From: Enterobacter sp. kpr-6 | GTDB taxonomy: Bacteria; Pseudomonadota; Gammaproteobacteria; Enterobacterales; Enterobacteriaceae | Assembly: GCF_900116015.1 (NCBI RefSeq) | Contig: NZ_FOYH01000002.1 | Span: forward strand, 351,807-415,806 | Length of the DNA stretch: 64,000 nt | Direction of reading: 5' to 3' | In this document: one piece after another, positions 1-9,858 of the stretch | Layout: each line of letters begins with the position of its first letter | Position numbering within the stretch: position 1 is the first letter of the stretch | Position numbers and translations under genes: made by a program | Notes under the pieces: generated by a model | What the model saw: only the letters and a program-made list of their open reading frames with translations | What the model was told of the DNA's origin: nothing | Database searches by the model: none

Positions 1-76
1 TGGTGGGTCGTGCAGGATTCGAACCTGCGACCAATTGATTAAAAGTCAACTGCTCTACCAACTGAGCTAACGACCC
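1..76 (-). tRNA. tRNA-Lys (anticodon UUU)
   Basis: Read on the minus strand, the 76 bases form a full cloverleaf. It begins GGGTCGTTAGCTCAG, has the D-loop GTTGGTAGAG, an anticodon loop with TTT between GAC and AATC, the T-loop GGTTCGAATCC, and an encoded 3' CCA at bases 1-3. This matches enteric tRNA-Lys(UUU). In E. coli a cluster of Lys and Val tRNA genes lies just downstream of cpoB, so this is probably the first member; the rest would lie before base 1. Confidence 0.97.
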
Positions 77-202
77 ACTTTTTTGCAGCTTTCGGGATGG
101 TTGATATCCCTTGGCAACGGCGGCATATATTACTGATTTAAGAATTCAGCGCAACTAAAATTTCGATATAGATCACTTAACTGCTTATCATTCATGCGAC
201 AA

Positions 203-228
203 GACCAGAAATACATCGATTTCTGGTC
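203..228 (-). other. Intergenic hairpin between cpoB and tRNA-Lys
   Basis: A perfect 10-bp inverted repeat, GACCAGAAAT and ATTTCTGGTC with a 6-base loop, lies between the cpoB stop and the tRNA. No run of T follows it on either strand, so it is not a textbook intrinsic terminator. It may protect the 3' end of the tol-pal mRNA or act in processing; that role is inference. Confidence 0.5.
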
Positions 229-240
229 GAGCAGCATTCA

Positions 241-1026
241 TTACATCGCACTGAGTCGTTTTTGCGCCTGTTTTGCGCCTTCGGTGCCGGGATATTTGCT
301 AATCACCTGCTGATAAACTGCTTTGGCTTTCGCACTGTCCCCTTTGTCCTGCATGATGACGCCGACCTTGAACATCGCATCCGGCGCTTTAGGTGATTTC
401 GGGTAATTTTTTACCACGGAGGCAAAATAGAACGCCGCATCATCCTTTTTCCCCTTGTTGTAATTCAACTGTCCCAGCCAGTAATTGGCATTTGGCTGGT
501 AAGTAGAATCAGGGTACTTCTTGATAAAGCTCGCAAAAGCATTAATCGCTTCATCCTGACGGGATTTATCCTGCACCAACGCAATTGCCGCATTGTAATC
601 GGTATTTGCATCACCGCTTTGCACAGGTGCCGCCGGAGCCTGAGCCCCCGCGTCCGGCGTGGCGGTAGCGTCGCCGCTTTGATCGCCTGCTGCAGGTTGC
701 GCCGCAGCCGCTCCCCCGCTTCCCAGACTATCAATCTGAAGCAGGATTTGCTTCTGACGTTCGACAACCTGATTAAGCTGGTACTGGCTTTCCTGAATCT
801 GACCACGCAAAGAATCAATATCTGCCTGGTTATCAGTAAGCTGCTGCTGGAGTTGAGTTAAAAGCTGGCTGTGAGCGTTAGAAATACGCTCAAGTTGAGT
901 GACGCGGTCTTCGACCGAGCCTGAGCCGACACTACTGATTGGCGCCTGAGCAAAAGCGGCCCAGGGGGCCGCTATGCCAACCAGTAACGACAGACTCAAC
1001 AGATGATGTCTGAAGTTACTGCTCAT
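241..1026 (-). CDS. cpoB: CpoB, Tol-Pal associated periplasmic cell-division coordinator
   Basis: CpoB (YbgF), 261 aa, is a periplasmic protein that links TolA-driven outer-membrane constriction to the PBP1B/LpoB peptidoglycan synthase during division. A Sec signal peptide ends near residue 26 (AAFAQA). A trimerising coiled coil rich in Gln and Leu follows (about 35-100), then a low-complexity Ala/Gly/Asp/Pro linker (about 104-140), then TPR repeats to the C-terminus (DYNAAIALVQD onward). Length and architecture match the E. coli protein. It is the last gene of the tol-pal operon, 9 bases after pal. Confidence 0.97.
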   Translation of the reverse strand: MSSNFRHHLLSLSLLVGIAAPWAAFAQAPISSVGSGSVEDRVTQLERISNAHSQLLTQLQQQLTDNQADIDSLRGQIQESQYQLNQVVERQKQILLQIDSLGSGGAAAAQPAAGDQSGDATATPDAGAQAPAAPVQSGDANTDYNAAIALVQDKSRQDEAINAFASFIKKYPDSTYQPNANYWLGQLNYNKGKKDDAAFYFASVVKNYPKSPKAPDAMFKVGVIMQDKGDSAKAKAVYQQVISKYPGTEGAKQAQKRLSAM

Positions 1027-1035
1027 GCAATTCTC

Positions 1036-1578
<543 letters not shown>

Positions 1579-1588
1579 TTATTTATTA

Positions 1589-2881
1589 TCACAGATACGG
1601 CGACCAGGCAGGTGATTTTACCTGTCCGTCGGTTGCCGGAAGACGCGCTTTGAAACGCCCATCTGTAGAAACCAGGTTCAGCACGGATCCCATCCCCTGA
1701 GAAGAGCTGTAGATAACCATAGTGCCGTTAGGTGCCAGACTTGGCGTTTCATCCAGGAACGTTGACGACAGAACTTGTGTGCCACCCGCTACCAGATCTT
1801 GTTTGGCAATGTGCTGCTGACCACCATTGGAGGACACCATTACCATAAATTTACCGTCAGAGCTGACGTCAGCATCCTGGTTCTGAGAACCTTCCCAGGA
1901 AATACGCTGCGCTGCACCGCCGTTGATGTTCACTTTGTACACCTGAGGACGACCCGCCTGATCGGAAGTAAACGCCAGGTTCTGGCTATCAGGGAACCAG
2001 GTAGGTTCGGTGTTATTGCTACGTCCGTCGGTCACCTGACGCATTTGACCCGAGCCCAGATCCATCACATAGATATGCAGGCTACCGGTTTTAGACAGGG
2101 CAAATGCCAGCTTCGTACCATCAGGAGAGAACGCCGGTGCCCCGTTGTGACGCGGGAAGGACGCAATCTGACGCGTTGCGGTGCTGGCCAGGTTCTGTAC
2201 GACCAGCGCTGAACGACCGCTTTCGAAGGTGACGTAAGCCAGTTGGTTACCATCCGGCGACCAGGCAGGAGACATCAGCGGCTGCGGTGATTTGTGTACG
2301 ACAAACTGGTTGTAGCCATCGTAATCAGAAACGCGGATTTCATACGGGAACTGGCCACCGTTGGTCTGTACCACATAGGCCAGACGCGTACGGAACGCCC
2401 CTTTAATACCGGTCAGTTTTTCGAAGACTTCATCACTGGCGGTGTGAGCGCCAAGGCGCAACCACTGTTTGGTCACTTTAAAGGTGTTCTGTGACAGTAC
2501 GGTACCAGGTGCCGCACCCGTGTCAACGAGCTGATACGCGACGCTGTAGCTGCCGTCCGGGTTAGGTGAAACCTGGCCGACGACGACTGCATCAATACCC
2601 AGCGCAGACCAGGCAGCAGGCTGAACTTCCTGTGCGGAGTTCGGCTGCTGCGGCAGGCGCTGTTTGTCTAATGGGTTAAACTTACCGCTGTTACGTAAGT
2701 CAGCGGCAACGATACCACCGATATCTTCAGGCGCAGCGCCCGGGCCTGCCCAATGGAACGGAACGACACCAATCGGGCGCGCCGAATCCACCCCCTGGGT
2801 GATTTCAATGCGCACTTCTGCATGCAGCACCGCTGCCCACAGCACAAGAAAACCAAACACTACACGTAATGCCTGCTTCAT
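1589..2881 (-). CDS. tolB: TolB, periplasmic beta-propeller of the Tol-Pal system
   Basis: TolB, 430 aa, is a periplasmic protein that relays TolA force to Pal. It has a signal peptide ([12 protein letters not shown], cleaved after VLHA), an N-terminal alpha/beta domain (about 25-160), and a six-bladed propeller with repeated [14 protein letters not shown] and [10 protein letters not shown] motifs. Two ATG codons lie in tandem. The second (base 2881) is 5 bases from GGGAG while the first is only 2, and the second gives the usual family length, so it was chosen. Confidence 0.97.
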   Translation of the reverse strand: MKQALRVVFGFLVLWAAVLHAEVRIEITQGVDSARPIGVVPFHWAGPGAAPEDIGGIVAADLRNSGKFNPLDKQRLPQQPNSAQEVQPAAWSALGIDAVVVGQVSPNPDGSYSVAYQLVDTGAAPGTVLSQNTFKVTKQWLRLGAHTASDEVFEKLTGIKGAFRTRLAYVVQTNGGQFPYEIRVSDYDGYNQFVVHKSPQPLMSPAWSPDGNQLAYVTFESGRSALVVQNLASTATRQIASFPRHNGAPAFSPDGTKLAFALSKTGSLHIYVMDLGSGQMRQVTDGRSNNTEPTWFPDSQNLAFTSDQAGRPQVYKVNINGGAAQRISWEGSQNQDADVSSDGKFMVMVSSNGGQQHIAKQDLVAGGTQVLSSTFLDETPSLAPNGTMVIYSSSQGMGSVLNLVSTDGRFKARLPATDGQVKSPAWSPYL

Positions 2882-3009
2882 CATATCTCCCTTATCCGGG
2901 CTGAAAACCCACGATAATTTAGCAGAAGGTTAACAAACTCAAATAGTCAAAACTACCCAAACGCTGTCACAACAGTAGACTGTATTTCCCCACTTTTGCA
3001 GGGAACTTG

Positions 3010-4293
3010 TTACAGTTTAAAGTCCAGTTTGGCATCTTTTACTTGTTCGTAAACAGCCTTGCTGGGCGGTTTAGGAATTTTAGCCGTTTTTGCCGCCGTC
3101 AATGCGGCCTGGCAAAGAGCAGGATCGCCCCCCTCTTCCGAGATATCCAGCAGCAAACCATCCGGTGCGAGCTTAATGTGCAGCACACAGGATTTACCGG
3201 CATAGAGGTCAGCACCATATAAGCGGCTCTCAATTGCCACTTTAATCTGGCTAGCATAAGCACTGATATCAGCGCCAGATGCTCCGCCATTCGCACCGCT
3301 TGTACCACTATCTTTAGACGGTTGCCCGCTTCCTTTCACTCCACCACCTGCTTTCGGCGCATTCTTACCGTCGCTTAAGTCGCCGAAAAGATCATCGACG
3401 TCAGAGGCAGCGGCTTTTTCCGCAGCGGCTTTTTTGGCGGCAGCCGCTTTCGCAGCGGCGGCTTTATCAGCAGCGGCTTTCTTATCAGCCGCAGCTTTGT
3501 CGGCGGCAGCTTTCTTATCTGCAGCAGCCTTCTCAGCGGCAGCGGCTTTGGCAGCAGCCGCTTTTTCAGCCGCGGCTTTCTCGGCTGCAGCAGCTTTTGC
3601 GGCGGCGGCTTTTTCGGCGGCAGCGGCTTTTTTCGCAGCCTCAGCCTGGGCTTTCTTCTCAGCGTCCTGTTGGGCTTTTTTCGCCGCTTCCGCTTCCGCT
3701 TTTTTCGCAGCATCAGCGGCAGCTTTTGCGGCTTCAGCTTCTGCTTTCTTCGCGGCAGCGGCAGCCAGTTTCGCTGCGTCGGCTTCTGCTTTTTTCGCGG
3801 CGTCAGCGGCGGCTTTTGCCTGAGCATCTGCCTGCGCTTTGGCATCAGCGGCAGCTTTCGCCGCAGCTTCTTCAGCCTGTTTCTGCTGCTCCTGCGCTTT
3901 CTTCGCGGCTTCTTCCGCCTGCTTCTGCGCTTCGGCCTGTTCGCGGGCGTTTTCCTGCGCCTGCAAACGCTCTTTCTCCAGCTGCTTCAGACGCTCCTGC
4001 TCTGCGGCCTGCTTCTCACGAAGCTCTTCCGCCTGCTGTTGCGCCTGTTTTTCTCGCTGTTCTTCTGCGCGTTTAGCGCTAGCCTGCTGGGCCTGCTCAC
4101 GGTTGTACTGTTGTACCACCGCGCCAGGATCAACCATGACCGCCTCAATGGACGAACCACCGCCGCCGCCAGAAGCGTCTATATGCTCATCGAACGAACT
4201 CCAGATCAGTGCTGCAAATAATATTACATGCAGCACGGCTGAAATAATTATCGCTCGTTTAAGCTTGTCGTTTTGCTCGGTTGCCTTTGACAC
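3010..4293 (-). CDS. tolA: TolA, inner-membrane force-transducing protein
   Basis: TolA, 427 aa, spans the periplasm and couples the TolQR proton motor to TolB-Pal; it is also a receptor for group A colicins and filamentous phage. The start is GTG (GTGTCAAAGGCAACC), as in E. coli. Domains are one membrane helix (about 14-34), a Gly-rich hinge (ASGGGGGSS), a long Ala/Lys/Glu helical domain (about 60-300) made of repeats such as AAAEKAAA and AAADKKA, and a globular C-terminal domain with Cys residues in GKSCVLHI and ALCQAA. It is slightly longer than the E. coli protein, as expected where the helical repeat varies. Confidence 0.97.
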   Translation of the reverse strand: MSKATEQNDKLKRAIIISAVLHVILFAALIWSSFDEHIDASGGGGGSSIEAVMVDPGAVVQQYNREQAQQASAKRAEEQREKQAQQQAEELREKQAAEQERLKQLEKERLQAQENAREQAEAQKQAEEAAKKAQEQQKQAEEAAAKAAADAKAQADAQAKAAADAAKKAEADAAKLAAAAAKKAEAEAAKAAADAAKKAEAEAAKKAQQDAEKKAQAEAAKKAAAAEKAAAAKAAAAEKAAAEKAAAAKAAAAEKAAADKKAAADKAAADKKAAADKAAAAKAAAAKKAAAEKAAASDVDDLFGDLSDGKNAPKAGGGVKGSGQPSKDSGTSGANGGASGADISAYASQIKVAIESRLYGADLYAGKSCVLHIKLAPDGLLLDISEEGGDPALCQAALTAAKTAKIPKPPSKAVYEQVKDAKLDFKL

Positions 4294-4332
4294 TCTCGGT
4301 TCCCAAAAACTGTGTGCCTGTTAAACAGATGA

Positions 4333-4761
4333 TTAAATAGGCTGCGTCATTAAGCCAACCGACTTCACACCTGCGCTGTGTAACAGGTTCAGCGCTTTAA
4401 TTATTTCATCGTACGGCACGTCTTTCGCGCCACCGATTAAGAAGACCGTTTTCGGGTTGGACTGCAAGCGACGCTGCGCTTCTGCAACGACCTGCTCAGG
4501 AGGCAGTTGATCCTGACGATCTTTTTCAACCACCACGCTGTACTGTCCAACGCCGGAAACTTCAATAATGACCGGAGGATCATCATTGGTGCTCACGCTT
4601 TGTGAGTCTGTCGCATCCGGCAAATCAACCTCCACGCTCTGGGTGATGATCGGTGCTGTTGCCATAAATATGAGCAACAGCACGAGCAGCACGTCAAGCA
4701 GAGGTACGATGTTGATTTCGGACTTTAGTTCGCGACGACCTCGTCCATGCTTTCTGGCCAT
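4333..4761 (-). CDS. tolR: TolR, Tol-Pal proton channel subunit
   Basis: TolR, 142 aa, belongs to the ExbD/TolR family. With TolQ it forms the proton-motive-force-driven motor in the inner membrane. It has a short basic N-terminus (RKHGRGRRE), one membrane segment carrying the conserved Asp (NIVPLLDVLLVLLLIFM), and a periplasmic domain of about 95 residues. Its length equals that of E. coli TolR. It starts 3 bases after tolQ ends, consistent with translational coupling. Confidence 0.97.
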   Translation of the reverse strand: MARKHGRGRRELKSEINIVPLLDVLLVLLLIFMATAPIITQSVEVDLPDATDSQSVSTNDDPPVIIEVSGVGQYSVVVEKDRQDQLPPEQVVAEAQRRLQSNPKTVFLIGGAKDVPYDEIIKALNLLHSAGVKSVGLMTQPI

Positions 4762-4764
4762 GGT

Positions 4765-5858
<1,094 letters not shown>

Positions 5859-5955
5859 TTTACATCCCGGTAATGCAAGAAAGGTTAGAGCTTTAAAACG
5901 TTGCTACTATACGCGCGGGGAAGGTGCTTTGGAATGGGTTCAGGTAAACGGAGAG

Positions 5956-5984
5956 TAAAAATTTATGGGCTTTTGCAAGCCCAT
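5956..5984 (-). terminator. Hairpin after ybgE, probable terminator of cydABX-ybgE
   Basis: On the minus strand ATGGGCTTGC and the complementary GCCCAT form a stem of about 8 bp, followed by AAATTTTTA. It lies 22 bases beyond the ybgE stop and ahead of ybgC. The T tract is interrupted, so termination may be partial. The ybgC promoter is expected in the rest of the 148-base gap. Confidence 0.6.
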
Positions 5985-6006
5985 ATCGTTAACGGACAGT
6001 TCTTAT

Positions 6007-6300
6007 TCAAAAGAAGAAATAAAATAGCGCGGTCGCCAGCACAATGTCGGCGATCAGCGGGCAAAATACGCCCTGCCAGTGAATCGCTTTAGGCCGGAAT
6101 CCTACGCCGTGGATCACGCCTGCACAGACGGCCCACATCATCAGAAAACCGTGCCAGATTTCAAACTCGCTGGTCTTCGCCGCAAAGCGGGTGGGATCCC
6201 AGAACATGCAGCCGGCGAGCAGTAATGCCATCACTAAGGAAAGGGCCCGAAGCGGGCCCTTATCCATTACCGCATACATCTTAGCGATAATGGCGTTCAT
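6007..6300 (-). CDS. ybgE: YbgE, cyd operon protein
   Basis: YbgE, 97 aa, is a small inner-membrane protein encoded with cytochrome bd-I. Hydrophobic segments are visible near residues 16-32, 48-65 and 80-97, ending FYFFF. The start ATG overlaps the cydX stop (TAATG), which suggests coupled translation. Length and position match the E. coli protein. Its biochemical role is not established. Confidence 0.93.
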   Translation of the reverse strand: MNAIIAKMYAVMDKGPLRALSLVMALLLAGCMFWDPTRFAAKTSEFEIWHGFLMMWAVCAGVIHGVGFRPKAIHWQGVFCPLIADIVLATALFYFFF

Positions 6301-6413
6301 TAGTGTTCTTCTTTACCGGCTTTAGTTGCTTCAACATGCTCGAACGCCAGCGCGGTGATGATGCCAAATGCACAGGCAAGAAGCGTTCCTAAAATCCATG
6401 CGAAATACCACAT
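6300..6413 (-). CDS. cydX: CydX, small subunit of cytochrome bd-I oxidase
   Basis: CydX, 37 aa, is a single-pass membrane peptide that stabilises the haem centres of the CydAB oxidase. It begins MWYFAWILGT, has one hydrophobic helix (about 3-24) and a charged tail ending KAGKEEH. It lies 14 bases after cydB and shares a base with the ybgE start. It is short enough to be missed by ordinary gene finders; identification rests on near identity to the known CydX sequence and its fixed position. Confidence 0.95.
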   Translation of the reverse strand: MWYFAWILGTLLACAFGIITALAFEHVEATKAGKEEH

Positions 6414-6427
6414 TGTTTGCTCCTTAC

Positions 6428-7567
6428 TTAGTACAGAGAATGAGTGTTGCTTTCGATGTCTTGTTTGGTGATGCGTCCAAACATCTTCCAGTAACACCAG
6501 GTGGTGTAGAGAAGAATAATCGGCACAAACACCAGAGCAACATAAGTCATCAGGTTCAGCGTCATCTGGCTGGAGGTCGCATCCCACACGGTCAGGCTCG
6601 CATTCATCATTGTGCTGGACGGCATAATGAACGGGAACATGGCGATACCAGCGGTCAGAATGATGCACGCCAGTGTCAGTGAAGAGAAGACGAACGCAAA
6701 CGCCGGTTTCTCTAAACGAGACATCAGGGTGGTCACCAGCGGCAGCACAACGCCCAGCGCCGGGATCAGCCACAGAATCGGGGTGTTGTTAAAGTTAACC
6801 ATCCAGGCACCCGCCTGAAGCGCCACTTCTTTGCTCAGCGGATTAGACGCCGCGTGGTGGTCAATCACAGACGTCACCACATAGCCATCAATACCGTAGA
6901 CCACCCAGACGCCTGCCAGCGCGAAGCACACCATCGTGACCAGCGCGGCAATCTGCGCGGTGCTGCGCGAACGCAGATGCAGTTCACCAGCGGTACGCAT
7001 TTGCAGGTAAGTCGCGCCCTGGGTGATGATCATTGCCACGCTGACAATACCGGCCAGCAGACCAAACGGGTTCAGCAACTGGAAGAAGTTACCGGTGTAG
7101 AACAGACGCATGTACTCATCCATGTGGAAAGGTACGCCCTGCAACAGGTTACCGAACGCCACACCGATGACCAGCGGCGGCACAAAGCTACCGATGAAAA
7201 TGCCCCAGTCCCACATGTTGCGCCAGCGGTTGTCTTCAATCTTCGAGCGGTAATCAAACCCGACCGGACGGAAGAACAATGACGCCAGCACCAGGATCAT
7301 CGCCACATAGAAGCCGGAGAACGCAGCCGCGTAGACCATCGGCCAGGCCGCGAACAGCGCGCCGCCTGCGGTGATGAGCCACACCTGGTTACCGTCCCAG
7401 TGCGGGGCGATGGTGTTAATCATCACACGACGCTCTGTGTCGCTGCGACCCAGCACGCGGGTTAACATCCCCACGCCCATGTCGAACCCGTCGGTGACCG
7501 CAAAACCGATCAGCAGAATGCCAACCAGCAGCCACCAGATAAAACGTAATACTTCATAATCGATCAT
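6428..7567 (-). CDS. cydB: CydB, cytochrome bd-I ubiquinol oxidase subunit II
   Basis: CydB, 379 aa, is the second subunit of the high-affinity, oxygen-scavenging bd-I quinol oxidase of the inner membrane. It has about eight or nine membrane segments and begins MIDYEVLRFIWW with the family motif GFAVTDGFDMGVGM. The length is the same as E. coli CydB. It lies 15 bases after cydA and is followed closely by cydX and ybgE, so all four genes are almost certainly co-transcribed. Confidence 0.97.
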   Translation of the reverse strand: MIDYEVLRFIWWLLVGILLIGFAVTDGFDMGVGMLTRVLGRSDTERRVMINTIAPHWDGNQVWLITAGGALFAAWPMVYAAAFSGFYVAMILVLASLFFRPVGFDYRSKIEDNRWRNMWDWGIFIGSFVPPLVIGVAFGNLLQGVPFHMDEYMRLFYTGNFFQLLNPFGLLAGIVSVAMIITQGATYLQMRTAGELHLRSRSTAQIAALVTMVCFALAGVWVVYGIDGYVVTSVIDHHAASNPLSKEVALQAGAWMVNFNNTPILWLIPALGVVLPLVTTLMSRLEKPAFAFVFSSLTLACIILTAGIAMFPFIMPSSTMMNASLTVWDATSSQMTLNLMTYVALVFVPIILLYTTWCYWKMFGRITKQDIESNTHSLY

Positions 7568-7582
7568 TTAATGACTCCTGTC

Positions 7583-9187
7583 TTAACGTGCTGGCTGAGA
7601 AGACACGGTAGACTGCTCATAGCGTTCTGACTGAGACGGTACATTAGACTGCTCATAGTGATAGCGACCCGTCTTCAGGCTGCTCGGCCCAAGGCGAGCA
7701 AATTTGAACATCAGGAACACTTCCGCCACCATAAACAGCGTATACAGACCGCAAATCAGAATCATCGAGAACAGCAGATCGCCAACGGTTAATGATGAGT
7801 TAGCCACCGCGGTCGGCAGCACTTCACCAATCGCCCACGGTTGACGGCCATATTCAGCCACAAACCAACCGGCTTCGATCGCAATCCACGGCAACGGCAT
7901 ACCGTACAGCGCAGCGCGCAACAGCCAGGATTTCGACCCAATGCGGTTACGGCAAACGGTCCAGAAGGACGCCCCGATAATCAGCAGCATCAGGATGCCG
8001 CTACCCACCATGATACGGAAGGCGAAGTACAGCGGCGCAACACGCGGGATAGAATCTTTGGTCGCCTGTTGGATCTGCTCTTCAGTCGCATCAGTCACGT
8101 TCGGGGTGTAGCGTTTGAGCAGCATCCCGTAGCCGAGATCTTTCTTCATGCTGTTGAACTGGTCGCGTACGCTCTGATCGGCCGTACCCGCACGCAGTTC
8201 TTCTAACAGCTGATACGCTTTCATACCGTTACGGATACGCTCTTCATGCTGCACCATCAGGTCTTTCAGACCGATAACCGGGGTGTCAACAGAACGCGTG
8301 GCGATGATGCCCAGTGCGTAAGGGATCTGAATGGCGAAATTGTTTTCTTGCGTATCCTGGTCAGGAAGACCAAATAGGGTGAACGCGGCCGGAGCCGGTT
8401 GCGTTTCCCACTCGGCTTCAATCGCTGCCAGTTTGGTTTTTTGCACGTCGCCCATTTCGTAGCCGGATTCGTCACCCAGTACGATAACAGACAGAATTGC
8501 CGCCATGCCGAAGCTGGCTGCAATAGCAAAGGAGCGTTTAGCAAAGGCGACATCGCGACCGCGCAGCAGGTAGTAGGCGCTGATACCCAGAATGAACATC
8601 GCACCACAGGTGTAACCGGAGGCCACAGTGTGAACGAATTTCACCTGTGCAACAGGGTTAAGCACCAGCTCGGAGAAGCTCACCATTTCCATACGCATGG
8701 TTTCGTAGTTGAAATCCGAAGCGATCGGGTTTTGCATCCAGCCGTTAGCAACAAGGATCCACAATGCAGAAAGGTTCGAGCCGAGCGCCACCAGCCAGGT
8801 AACGGCCATATGCTGCACTTTGCTCAAACGATCCCAACCGAAGAAGAACAGACCTACAAAGGTGGATTCGAGGAAGAAGGCCATCAGACCTTCAATGGCC
8901 AGCGGCGCACCGAAAATATCACCCACATAGTGAGAGTAATAAGACCAGTTAGTCCCGAACTGGAACTCCATGGTCAGACCGGTCGCCACACCCAGCGCAA
9001 AGTTGATACCAAACAACTTGCCCCAGAATTTGGTCATATCTTTATAAATCTGTTTGCCGGAAAGGACGTAGACCGTTTCCATAATGGCCAGCAGGAACGC
9101 CATACCCAGCGTCAGCGGCACAAAAAGGAAGTGGTACATCGCGGTCAAGGCAAACTGCAAGCGCGACAGTTCGACTATATCTAACAT
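7583..9187 (-). CDS. cydA: CydA, cytochrome bd-I ubiquinol oxidase subunit I
   Basis: CydA, 534 aa, carries haems b558, b595 and d and oxidises ubiquinol at the periplasmic Q-loop (about 240-380). The haem ligand His19 lies in MYHFLFV. The protein is about 12 residues longer than E. coli CydA (522 aa). The excess lies in the extreme C-terminal tail, where [12 protein letters not shown] is followed by [12 protein letters not shown], a 36-bp tandem duplication (7591-7662). The tail lies beyond the last membrane helix, so activity should be kept. Confidence 0.97.
   Translation of the reverse strand: MLDIVELSRLQFALTAMYHFLFVPLTLGMAFLLAIMETVYVLSGKQIYKDMTKFWGKLFGINFALGVATGLTMEFQFGTNWSYYSHYVGDIFGAPLAIEGLMAFFLESTFVGLFFFGWDRLSKVQHMAVTWLVALGSNLSALWILVANGWMQNPIASDFNYETMRMEMVSFSELVLNPVAQVKFVHTVASGYTCGAMFILGISAYYLLRGRDVAFAKRSFAIAASFGMAAILSVIVLGDESGYEMGDVQKTKLAAIEAEWETQPAPAAFTLFGLPDQDTQENNFAIQIPYALGIIATRSVDTPVIGLKDLMVQHEERIRNGMKAYQLLEELRAGTADQSVRDQFNSMKKDLGYGMLLKRYTPNVTDATEEQIQQATKDSIPRVAPLYFAFRIMVGSGILMLLIIGASFWTVCRNRIGSKSWLLRAALYGMPLPWIAIEAGWFVAEYGRQPWAIGEVLPTAVANSSLTVGDLLFSMILICGLYTLFMVAEVFLMFKFARLGPSSLKTGRYHYEQSNVPSQSERYEQSTVSSQPAR
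7591..7662 (-). repeat. 36-bp in-frame tandem duplication in the cydA 3' end
   Basis: Bases 7591-7626 and 7627-7662 align at about 28 of 36 positions, including an unbroken block TAGACTGCTCATAG in both. Each copy encodes 12 residues of the CydA C-terminal tail ([12 protein letters not shown]-like, then [12 protein letters not shown]). Divergence between the copies suggests the duplication is not recent. Confidence 0.85.
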
Positions 9188-9816
9188 TATGACTCCTTGC
9201 TCATCGCATGAAGACTCCGGGAGTAAACCTCGTTAGCGAAGGTTCACACACATGCCCCAAAACAAATGATTCTGACTTTTCTTTGTTAGTGCGGTTATGA
9301 ATAACAGTAACGTGGCAAAGTAAAGTTACAGATACGTTAATAAAACCCTAAATTGATCTCGCAGTATATTACGCCGCAATTCCCTTACAATAAACAGGTT
9401 TTTATTGAACCTCTTTTACGTTTTTCGACAGGGATCAATTTATGAGCATTGTACGACTTTTTGACCAATTTGATCGCGAACAATTTAACGCTTTTTATGG
9501 TCTTTTTCCACGAATTAAATATTGATTTAAATCAATTTTCTCAAGTTATGTTAATTTTGTATCCGCATGGTCGCGATGGTAAAAATTATGTTAACAGCTT
9601 GTATTAACTATGGTCCTGATAGTTAATATGCCCGCATTAAATATTCATTAAGGTGATTTTATTTAACCCGGCTGGCGTATGAATTTACAAAAGTGTTTTA
9701 AAAATAAAGGAAGCAAGCGCAATGACAGCATGAAAAAAAAGCGGCGGCAGTGATTATTATCACAAATAATTCACTTTTGAATTTAAACCTTTTAACACTG
9801 AAATTTATTCAGAAAG
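9188..9816 (-). promoter_or_regulatory. cydABX upstream regulatory region, with FNR-type dyad at 9522-9535
   Basis: About 630 bases upstream of cydA hold no convincing gene and are very AT-rich. The clearest element is TTGATTTAAATCAA at 9522-9535, a perfect TTGAT-N4-ATCAA match to the FNR consensus. Several GTTAAT-type elements that resemble ArcA boxes lie near 9335, 9546, 9590 and 9621. In E. coli the cyd operon has a long leader, several promoters, and FNR and ArcA control. The individual start sites here cannot be fixed by eye. Confidence 0.75.
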
Positions 9817-9840
9817 TAAAAAGCCACGCGAACGTGGCTT
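9817..9840 (-). terminator. Intrinsic terminator after mngB
   Basis: On the minus strand AGCCACG, loop TTCG, CGTGGCT is followed by TTTTTA. The 7-bp GC-rich stem with a stable tetraloop and a T run lies about 20 bases after the mngB stop codon. Confidence 0.88.
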
Positions 9841-9858
9841 AAGGTAAATCTAATAAGG

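Noticed and set aside
1-76. Integration site at the tRNA-Lys 3' end
   Set aside because: The tRNA 3' end coincides with the window edge, and no integrase gene or repeated tRNA end was seen inside the window.
3434-3823. Long Ala/Phe-rich open frames on the plus strand opposite tolA
   Set aside because: They mirror the repetitive AAAEKAAA codons of tolA on the other strand and have no start context or known homology.
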